8,063 bases of DNA. Origin: Candidatus Woesearchaeota archaeon. GTDB taxonomy: Archaea > Nanobdellota > Nanobdellia > Woesearchaeales > WJKL01. The position numbers and the translations under genes are program-made. The stretch is from NCBI GenBank assembly GCA_019322815.1, contig JAHWIB010000052.1, positions 1 to 8,063 on the forward strand. The letters run 5' to 3'. The notes under the pieces are model-generated. The model was not told the DNA's origin. It made no database searches and was given only the letters and a program-made list of their open reading frames with translations. Below, in pieces: positions 1 through 5,562 of this stretch; the stretch's first letter is position 1, and each line of letters opens with the position of its first letter.

Positions 1-708
1 ATAGAATCTTATCTTAAGAAGATCTCAAATCCAGATATTCTTATTTTCGGCTGCACTTATAATTATAGAAAACTTCTTGCTAAATACAAGCTTTTTGCTA
101 CAATGGTAGATATTACAAGAGAGATGTATAAGATTAATACAGAAGCAATAAAAAACATCAAAAGAAAAGAGAAATTTATAGAAGCAAATTGGTTAACAGT
201 GAGATTAAAAAAGAAATATGATCTGATTCTAGGTGATTTTGTAACAAGCAATGTTCCTTTAAGCAAAAGAAACAAATTCCTGGAAAATGTTAAAAGACAT
301 TTAAAAGACAACGGCCTTTTCATAACAAGAATATATAATACGCCAAAAAAATTAATAAGCGAAAAAGAATTTTTAAAATATTATAAAAATAAAAAGATCA
401 CTCTTCAAAACCTGAATGATCTCTGGTGGGACTCTGTTTTCCAATTGGATTTTAACAAAAAATCAAGAACAATAAAATGCAGAAGAGGAATCTTGAACTT
501 TAAAAGATTATTAAAAAAACATCCATATCTTAAAAAATGGCTTGAGCCTTATGAAAAATACATGCTTACTGAGAAAAAGGACTGGACAGCGCTTCCAGAA
601 GATAAGCAGGAAAAACAACTTAAAAAATACTTTAAAATCATTGCAAAGAAATCTGCAAAAGACTACAGGCATTGGGAGGACTGTGTTACTTATATATTGA
701 AAAAATGA
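1..708 (+). CDS. Class I SAM-dependent methyltransferase-like protein, 5' end outside the window
   Basis: The frame is open from base 1, so the gene starts upstream of the window; 235 codons are visible. The first ATG in frame (103) is unlikely to be the start, because the residues before it form a Rossmann motif I. Visible residues 12-19 read DILIFGCT, matching the glycine-rich SAM loop, and Asp37 (in MVDIT) sits where the acidic residue that binds the SAM ribose is expected. Further on come a conserved NW pair, a YDLILGDF strand (motif II-like), and a GLFITR strand after a helix, as in class I methyltransferases. The order and spacing match the gene at 2143, so the two are probably divergent paralogues. 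The C-terminal third is Lys/Trp/Tyr-rich and unrecognised; it may bind substrate. The substrate is unknown. The stop overlaps the next start (ATGA), suggesting a shared transcript and coupled translation. Confidence 0.75.
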   Translation: MESYLKKISNPDILIFGCTYNYRKLLAKYKLFATMVDITREMYKINTEAIKNIKRKEKFIEANWLTVRLKKKYDLILGDFVTSNVPLSKRNKFLENVKRHLKDNGLFITRIYNTPKKLISEKEFLKYYKNKKITLQNLNDLWWDSVFQLDFNKKSRTIKCRRGILNFKRLLKKHPYLKKWLEPYEKYMLTEKKDWTALPEDKQEKQLKKYFKIIAKKSAKDYRHWEDCVTYILKK

Positions 709-2117
709 ACCTAAAAAACTACAAAATCATAGACAGAAGGCATATATATCCTTATCCTGTGTATCTTGTTACACCAAGTTATTCTTTTTTTTTAAGAAAA
801 TATCTTAATATTTCATTCAACAAAGTATTGATGATCTTTGATAATGGCATGTGGAATTGTGTTATAAATGTAAAAGAGTGGAGCAAGGCCCAGGAAAGGA
901 TGTTTAAGCTGTATAAAAAAGATCCAAAGATCATTGACAAGTTTACTAAGAAATTTAAAAAAGCAATAAAAAAATATCTAAATTTTACAAAAACATTAGT
1001 TAAAAAAGATTATTCTAAACTAACAAATAAAGATTTACTAAAACTCTATAAAAAATATAATAAAGAATATGTTGAAAGCTTTATTTACGGCGAATGCCCT
1101 GCACAGGTCCTGAAATGGTTTCTTGAAGAGGAATTAAAAGGAAAATTATTAGAGATAATTAAAGACGAGAAAAAGGTAAATGAGATCTTCAGCCTGCTTA
1201 TCATGCCTTCTAAAGATACCTTCTTGACAAGAGAGGAGAAAGATCTATTGAAAATAGCTCTGGCTAAGAACAAAGGAGAGCTGAAAAATCACGCTGAAAA
1301 GTATAATTGGATCTCTGTTGATTATAACGGAAAACCATTGACTGTCAAGGATTTTAAAAACAACTTAAGAAAAATCAAGAATCCAGAACAAAGACTAAAA
1401 GAATTAAAAGGTAATAACAGAAAAATAAAGCAGGAGCAGCTTAAAATTAAGAAAAGATATAAAATAGATAATGAAACATTTAAGCTTTGTATTACAGCTC
1501 AAAAATGTGTCTATCTGATGGACTTAAAAAGAGAAGAATACTCAAAAGCTCATTATCATGTCCAGTTCTTGATGAAAGAGATAGGAAAAAGATTAGGATT
1601 AAGCTTAAGACAGGCTGATTACTTGACGATTAAAGAAGTTGAAAAAGGGCTTGTAAAAAATATTAAATTTGATAAAAAAATTTTGGATAAAAGATACAAA
1701 AAGTCTGTTTATATCGGAGATGAGCATAATTTTGTAATTGCTGATAAAAAACAAGAAGCAGCTGTAAGAAAAGCTGTAGAGAAAAAACCTGAAAAAATAA
1801 AAGAATTAAAAGGGATCTGCGGCAATCCTGGAAAAATAAAAGCAAAAGCAAGAGTTATTCTGAAAACAAAGGATTTTCCAAAGTTCAAGAAAGGAGAGAT
1901 CTTGGTAGCATCTTTTACAACACCTGATTTTGTTGTTGTGATGAAAAAAGCTTCTGGTTTGGTAACTGATTTTGGAGGCATAACAAGCCATGCAGCAATT
2001 GTTTCCAGGGAATTAAAGGTTCCATGTATCGTCGGCACAGAGCAGGCCACTAAATTGATAAAAACAGGAGATTTGATTGAGATAGATGCTGAGAATGGGA
2101 TTGTTAAAAAGGTTTAA
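705..2117 (+). CDS. PEP-utiliser-like protein: helical N-terminal region plus phosphohistidine swivelling domain, no ATP-grasp or PEP barrel
   Basis: I chose the ATG at 705 (470 aa) because it overlaps the upstream stop as ATGA; a TTG at 672 would add 11 residues lying inside the previous gene. Residues 370-470 are a PEP-utilising enzyme mobile domain (PF00391 type). They contain TDFGGITSHAAIVSREL, in which His429 (codon 1989-1991) is the expected phosphorylated histidine, then VPCIVGT and GDLIEIDAENG, all canonical. Residues 1-360 are lysine-rich and mostly helical. Around 274-312 is a stretch ending DYLTIKEV, resembling the helical region before the phosphohistidine domain in rifampin phosphotransferase and PEP synthase-like proteins. 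There is no ATP-grasp nucleotide-binding domain and no PEP/pyruvate TIM barrel, so the protein cannot be a complete PEP synthase or PPDK. It aligns over most of its length with the gene at 3989. It may accept or pass on a phosphoryl group with a partner encoded elsewhere. Cytosolic; no signal peptide. Confidence 0.8.
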   Translation: MNLKNYKIIDRRHIYPYPVYLVTPSYSFFLRKYLNISFNKVLMIFDNGMWNCVINVKEWSKAQERMFKLYKKDPKIIDKFTKKFKKAIKKYLNFTKTLVKKDYSKLTNKDLLKLYKKYNKEYVESFIYGECPAQVLKWFLEEELKGKLLEIIKDEKKVNEIFSLLIMPSKDTFLTREEKDLLKIALAKNKGELKNHAEKYNWISVDYNGKPLTVKDFKNNLRKIKNPEQRLKELKGNNRKIKQEQLKIKKRYKIDNETFKLCITAQKCVYLMDLKREEYSKAHYHVQFLMKEIGKRLGLSLRQADYLTIKEVEKGLVKNIKFDKKILDKRYKKSVYIGDEHNFVIADKKQEAAVRKAVEKKPEKIKELKGICGNPGKIKAKARVILKTKDFPKFKKGEILVASFTTPDFVVVMKKASGLVTDFGGITSHAAIVSRELKVPCIVGTEQATKLIKTGDLIEIDAENGIVKKV

Positions 2118-2120
2118 ATA
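2113..2120 (+). promoter_or_regulatory. TATA-like box for the second methyltransferase gene (leaderless)
   Basis: TTTAAATA overlaps the stop codon of the preceding gene, with a purine-rich AAAAAGG just upstream that could be a BRE. The octamer starts exactly 30 bases before the ATG at 2143. This is the archaeal TATA-to-start distance that puts transcription initiation at or next to the start codon. No Shine-Dalgarno lies before the ATG, which fits a leaderless mRNA. Confidence 0.6.
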
Positions 2121-2142
2121 GTTCTAATTAATAATATTTATT

Positions 2143-2967
2143 ATGCCAAAGCTGCAGCCATGGGTTATAAGTGAAGCAACTGCTAAAGAAAGGTCTAAAA
2201 GAAATCCGCCTACTGCTCCTGATAAAGCTGAGCAGGAGATTTATAAAAAATATGCCGAGACTGCTAATGGAAATTGTTTAATATTAGGAGCAACACCTGA
2301 ACTAAGGGATATTTCTCTGGAAAATGGACTCAAAACTTATACTGTTGATCTAAGCAGGAAAATGATGGATATGGGAGATAAATGCATGAAACATAAAAAC
2401 CATCCAGACGAAACTAAAATAATTGAAAACTGGTTTGATATGAAATTTGATAATAATTTCTTCAATATTGTTATGGCAGATGCTTCTTTCTGCAATCTGT
2501 CTACAAAAGAAGAAAATGAGAAATTATTAGGAATCTTAAAAAGGATTATTATGCCAAATGGTTATTTTGTATTAAGAAATATATTTCTGCCTGAGATTGA
2601 GAAGATTCCTCTTAAAGAAGTTGTATCATCATACAGACAGAAAAAAATGAATCTCTTTGATTTTTTTGCAGAATTAAGAATCGTGACATACCTGGATAAA
2701 GTCTATAACAAAGAAACTTACCAGTATGATGCAAAGAAAAACTTTGAATTGATTGAAGAAGATTATAAAAAAGGAATCTTCAATAAAGAAGAATTATATA
2801 AGCTGATGCTGTTCAGAAACAATATCATAAACACATTCTATCCTAAAAAGGAATTCCTGAAATTAGTTGAAAGCTTTGGTTTCAAATTAATAGAGAGCTT
2901 TGAAAATAATAGATTCAGATTTAATAAATATTTAACAATGCATATCTTTCAAAAATTATTTAAATAA
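2143..2967 (+). CDS. Class I SAM-dependent methyltransferase-like protein
   Basis: A complete 274-residue protein. Residues 44-52 (NCLILGATP) are Rossmann motif I, followed by ELRD. Asp69 in YTVDLSRKM is the likely SAM ribose-binding acid. FFNIVMADASF (106-116) fits motif II and GYFVLRN the following strand. The GATPELRD signature is characteristic of a widespread, poorly characterised group of class I methyltransferases. The N-terminus carries a PPTAPDKAE segment of the kind that precedes the SAM domain in this group. The C-terminal half (about 145-274) is a helical, aromatic-rich extension that may form the substrate pocket; no specific substrate can be named. The partial gene at 1-708 shares motif order, the NW pair and spacing. 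The ATG at 2143 is supported by the TATA-like box 30 bases upstream; no Shine-Dalgarno is present. It lies between the two halves of the cluster. Confidence 0.82.
   Translation: MPKLQPWVISEATAKERSKRNPPTAPDKAEQEIYKKYAETANGNCLILGATPELRDISLENGLKTYTVDLSRKMMDMGDKCMKHKNHPDETKIIENWFDMKFDNNFFNIVMADASFCNLSTKEENEKLLGILKRIIMPNGYFVLRNIFLPEIEKIPLKEVVSSYRQKKMNLFDFFAELRIVTYLDKVYNKETYQYDAKKNFELIEEDYKKGIFNKEELYKLMLFRNNIINTFYPKKEFLKLVESFGFKLIESFENNRFRFNKYLTMHIFQKLFK
2959..2966 (+). promoter_or_regulatory. TATA-like box for the pta-like gene (leaderless)
   Basis: TTTAAATA lies across the last codons and stop of the upstream methyltransferase gene. It starts exactly 30 bases before the ATG at 2989, the same octamer and spacing as at 2113-2120. 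No Shine-Dalgarno precedes the ATG. This is consistent with a leaderless transcript that would also carry the gene at 3989. Confidence 0.6.
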
Positions 2968-2988
2968 TCTTTAATTCTAGTTGTAAAT

Positions 2989-3978
2989 ATGAAATACGAT
3001 TTAATACCCATTATGGAAAAGATTGCAAAGAAAAAGCCAGTAAAGGTTGTAGTGTGCGAAGGCTGGGATGAAAGAGTTTTAAAAGCAGTGGATGATGTGC
3101 TGAAGAAAAAGCTTGCTGAAATCATATTATTAGGAAATCCTGAAGAGATCAAGAAAAAAGCAGAAGAATTGAAAGTAGATATCTCTAAAGCAGAAATTCA
3201 TGATTTTAAGAATTCTGAATTAAAAGATGAATTAATAGAAAAATTAGTTGAAGCAAGAAAACATAAAGGGATGACTAAAGAACAAGCTTCTGAATTAATC
3301 CAAGATGAGAATTATTTTGGATGCATGTACTGCTATGCAGGATATTCAGATGCTGCTGCAGGCTCAGCTATCGGCTCCACAGCAGAATTGATGAGGCCTG
3401 CTTTGCAGATATTAAGAGAAAAAGGCAGGTTGGTTTCAGAGGTTTGTGTATTTACTGATGTGAAAAACAACAGAACATTATTTGGAACAGATTTCAGCCT
3501 GAATATTGACCCTTCTGCAGAAGATCTAGCGCAGATGACATTAAATGCAGCTGATTGTGTCAGAGGCTTTGGAATAGAGCCGAAGATTGCCTTGTTGTCT
3601 TATTCAACAAAAGGAAGCGGCGGAGACAGCCCAGATATATTAAAGATAAGACAAGCAGCAGATATTGTAAAAAAACAGGATCCTAAACTAATTATAGACG
3701 GAGAATTGCAGGTAGATGCAGCTGTAAGCAGGTTTGGAGCAAAGAAAAAATGCCCTGACTCGCCGTTAAAAGGGGATGCAAACACATTAATCTTTCCTAA
3801 TCTGACAGCATCAAACATATTTGCTCATGGAATAGGCCAGTTCTCAGACATGACTATGGATCTGACAATACTGGTAGGGCTTGCCAAGCCTGTCGGAATA
3901 CTTGGAAGAAGCACTCCTGTAGAATCTGTAAGAAATATTATCATAAGCTGTGCAATGCAGGTTAATGTAAAAAGATAA
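2989..3978 (+). CDS. pta: Phosphate acetyltransferase homologue (short form) with altered active-site motif
   Basis: At 329 residues it matches short archaeal/bacterial Pta proteins, which interconvert acetyl-CoA plus phosphate and acetyl phosphate plus CoA. Family blocks run the full length: RKHKGMT (90-96), NYFG (108-111), MRPALQIL (135-142), LSYSTKGS (203-210), IDGELQVDAAV (236-246), DSPLKGDANTLIFP (257-270) and AKPVG (299-303). Arg90, Arg136 and Arg307 match the arginines known to act in the Methanosarcina thermophila enzyme (Arg87, Arg133, Arg310). The usual NDLSRG motif near the C-terminus is instead GILGRS. The position of the active Ser309 is therefore Gly306, and that of the proposed base Asp316 is Ser313. 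The usual HST in the mid-domain loop also reads GST. The fold and CoA site are probably kept, while the rate, chemistry or acyl substrate may differ. No acetate kinase gene lies in the window. It has its own TATA-like box and is followed 10 bases later by the next gene. Confidence 0.85.
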   Translation: MKYDLIPIMEKIAKKKPVKVVVCEGWDERVLKAVDDVLKKKLAEIILLGNPEEIKKKAEELKVDISKAEIHDFKNSELKDELIEKLVEARKHKGMTKEQASELIQDENYFGCMYCYAGYSDAAAGSAIGSTAELMRPALQILREKGRLVSEVCVFTDVKNNRTLFGTDFSLNIDPSAEDLAQMTLNAADCVRGFGIEPKIALLSYSTKGSGGDSPDILKIRQAADIVKKQDPKLIIDGELQVDAAVSRFGAKKKCPDSPLKGDANTLIFPNLTASNIFAHGIGQFSDMTMDLTILVGLAKPVGILGRSTPVESVRNIIISCAMQVNVKR

Positions 3979-3982
3979 GGAG
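3977..3982 (+). promoter_or_regulatory. Shine-Dalgarno of the second PEP-utiliser-like gene
   Basis: AAGGAG ends six bases before the ATG at 3989 and overlaps the end of the pta-like gene. Together with the 10-base intergenic gap, it shows the gene is translated as an internal cistron of the pta-like transcript and fixes the start. Confidence 0.75.
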
Positions 3983-3988
3983 TTAATC

Positions 3989-5368
3989 ATGTGGCAAAAA
4001 CTGCTTGCAAGAGAAGGTGTTGATTTAACAACAATATCAGGCATTAATTCTGTATATTATGAGCTTATAGATGAGTTTGCAAAAACAAAAAGTGAATTAT
4101 TCTTTACTTTGCTTGAAGGCAAAAACTTTACTCATTTTATTGGGATAGATCCTCATGGATTAGGCAGGAATCTATACAAAAAATTATTTAACAGTCCTGA
4201 GCAGATCAAAAGATATTATGAAAATGGAAAAGTTTTGTTAAGAGAAATAAAAAAATCAGCTGCAAGATGGAAAAGATTAAGCAGAACAAGCGATAAAAAA
4301 GAGCTGTTAAAAGCATACAAGGATTTCAGAAGACAATTTGAAACTATAAATCACATTTACAGCATCTATTCCTGGCTGTCAATTGAAGCATGGCAGAATG
4401 ATTTTGAAAAGCTGCTTTCTTCATTGATTAAAAAAAATAAGTTAGAAGATAAAAAAGAAAAGATTATCAGGTCTGTTTACAAGCCGTGGAAGAACACAGC
4501 AGTTTATGAGATTCAGGAAAAGATCAAAAAAGGAGTTGATATTGAAAAACTTGTCAAAGAATACCAATTCCTAAGAAGCTGGTGCGTTGTCTGGTACAGG
4601 CCGATTGATAAAGCATGGGTCAGGAATATAGGCAAAACAGAAGAAAAACCTGAAAAACTGTTGTCTATTAAGCAAATTATAGCTCTTCTAAAACCAAACA
4701 AAAAAGAAAAGAGATTCCTTGCTTTGGCTCCTTATATGGTTTTCTTCAAAGACTGGCGTGATGATCTAAGGAGAATGCATGCTTACAGCTGGTCATTCTT
4801 TTTTGAATTATTAGCATCAAGATTTGATATAGATTATAGAAACATTGGTTATCTGACTTTAAATGAGCTGGAAGACTGTCTAAAAAAAGATGCAATAGAT
4901 AAAAAAGAGATAGAATCAAGAAAGAACAATCCCTGTATCATCACTCTTGGCGGCAGCAATATCAAGGTTATCTGGAGCAAGATTCCAAAGAGATATTATG
5001 ATATTATAAAACAGATAGAGGAAAAAGAAAAACAGCTTTCAATTAAAGGATTTACTGCACAAAAAGGAAAAGCCAAAGGAAAAGTAATTGTAGTTAAGAG
5101 TTATCATGATATTAAAAAGGTTAAGAAAGGCCATATTCTGGTAGCGAACACAACACATCCTAATTATCTGCCGGCAATGCAGAAAGCAGCTGCATTTATC
5201 ACAAATGAAGGAGGTATTGCAAGCCATGCAGCAATTGTCTCAAGAGAGATGAAGAAGCCGTGTATTGTCGGAACAAAGATTGCAACCAAAGTCTTGAAAA
5301 CAGGAGACTTAGTTGAAGTTGATGCAGAAAAAGGAATAATAAAAAAAATAAAATCTATTTCTTCATAA
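3989..5368 (+). CDS. PEP-utiliser-like protein, paralogue of the gene at 705
   Basis: A 459-residue protein. Residues 354-452 form a phosphohistidine swivelling domain with TNEGGIASHAAIVSREM, where His413 (codon 5225-5227) is the expected phosphoacceptor, then KPCIVGT and GDLVEVDAEKG. The preceding 350 residues are helical and rich in Trp, Lys and Arg. FKDWRDDLRR...GYLTLNEL (253-294) corresponds to the LKREEYSKAH...DYLTIKEV stretch of the gene at 705, and a DKKELLKAY block (102-110) matches NKDLLKLY there. This supports homology over most of the length. As in its paralogue, the ATP-grasp domain and PEP/pyruvate barrel are missing. Rifampin phosphotransferase and PEP synthase-like proteins have a related helical-plus-phosphohistidine layout but also an ATP-binding domain. 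Co-transcription with the pta-like gene suggests a link to acyl-phosphate or phosphoryl metabolism (inference). The Shine-Dalgarno at 3977 supports the start. Its 3' end overlaps the convergent small gene by 14 bases. Confidence 0.82.
   Translation: MWQKLLAREGVDLTTISGINSVYYELIDEFAKTKSELFFTLLEGKNFTHFIGIDPHGLGRNLYKKLFNSPEQIKRYYENGKVLLREIKKSAARWKRLSRTSDKKELLKAYKDFRRQFETINHIYSIYSWLSIEAWQNDFEKLLSSLIKKNKLEDKKEKIIRSVYKPWKNTAVYEIQEKIKKGVDIEKLVKEYQFLRSWCVVWYRPIDKAWVRNIGKTEEKPEKLLSIKQIIALLKPNKKEKRFLALAPYMVFFKDWRDDLRRMHAYSWSFFFELLASRFDIDYRNIGYLTLNELEDCLKKDAIDKKEIESRKNNPCIITLGGSNIKVIWSKIPKRYYDIIKQIEEKEKQLSIKGFTAQKGKAKGKVIVVKSYHDIKKVKKGHILVANTTHPNYLPAMQKAAAFITNEGGIASHAAIVSREMKKPCIVGTKIATKVLKTGDLVEVDAEKGIIKKIKSISS
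5338..5353 (-). terminator. Possible U-tract terminator after the small membrane protein gene
   Basis: Read on the minus strand, the bases just after the TAG stop (5355-5357) are T-rich, including a run of eight Ts (5341-5348) and a run of four. Archaeal transcription often ends at such U-tracts without a hairpin. The tract lies inside the 3' coding end of the opposing gene, and the AT-rich composition makes chance occurrence possible. Confidence 0.4.
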
Positions 5369-5546
5369 AGTTTAGTATGAAGCTTGCGCCTACTAATAGG
5401 AATCCAACTGTATACCAGCTTATGTTCCAGAAATTCCATATTTCTAAGTCTTGCAGTAAAAACAGAACTCCTGCAATTAATGCTACTAATGAGCATCCTT
5501 TGCATATTCCAGTATCACATATCATGCATGATCCTTCTTTTGCCAT
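5355..5546 (-). CDS. Small two-helix membrane protein with N-terminal CxxC pairs
   Basis: 63 residues. The N-terminus has four cysteines as C7-x2-C10 and C15-x2-C18 (CMICDTGICKGC), a possible zinc or metal knuckle or redox site. Two hydrophobic segments follow (about 19-33 and 44-59), separated by a Trp-rich turn, WNFWNISW. The layout (GVLFLLQDL, Trp-rich turn, GFLLVGASFIL) resembles small archaeal and bacterial two-helix proteins of the DUF5668/LiaF-TM type; the resemblance is weak and does not give a function. It is judged real because of a perfect Shine-Dalgarno (5554-5562) seven bases before the ATG, its placement directly after the large surface protein gene, and its protein-like composition. 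The short cysteine-bearing N-terminus could be on either side of the membrane. It may act with the surface protein. Its last 14 bases overlap the convergent gene. Confidence 0.8.
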   Translation of the reverse strand: MAKEGSCMICDTGICKGCSLVALIAGVLFLLQDLEIWNFWNISWYTVGFLLVGASFILNFMKK

Positions 5547-5553
5547 TTAAAAT

Positions 5554-5562
5554 TCACCTCCT
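5554..5562 (-). promoter_or_regulatory. Perfect Shine-Dalgarno overlapping the upstream stop codon
   Basis: On the minus strand this reads AGGAGGTGA, full complementarity to the 16S rRNA 3' end, seven bases before the ATG of the small membrane protein. Its first two bases are the last two of the TAG stop of the large gene (5561-5563). Ribosomes ending on the large gene would uncover or reuse this site, so translation of the two genes is probably coupled. Confidence 0.8.

Noticed and set aside
672..704. TTG at 672 as the start of the first PEP-utiliser-like gene
   Set aside because: It would add 11 residues inside the upstream coding sequence. The ATG at 705 gives the classic ATGA overlap. 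The GGGAGG at 674-679 is 25 bases before 705 and lies downstream of the TTG, so it serves neither start.
103..708. ATG at 103 as the start of the first methyltransferase
   Set aside because: The frame is open back to base 1, and the residues before 103 contain the SAM-binding motif I, so the gene is truncated by the window edge.
1709..2050. Minus-strand open frame of 113 codons within the first PEP-utiliser-like gene
   Set aside because: It is the reverse of the highly conserved phosphohistidine domain; the same kind of shadow appears at 5164-5505 opposite the paralogue, as expected from similar codons.
705..2117. PEP synthase (ppsA) or PPDK identity
   Set aside because: Only the swivelling phosphohistidine domain is present; the ATP-grasp and PEP/pyruvate barrel domains are absent and the length is about half of a full enzyme.
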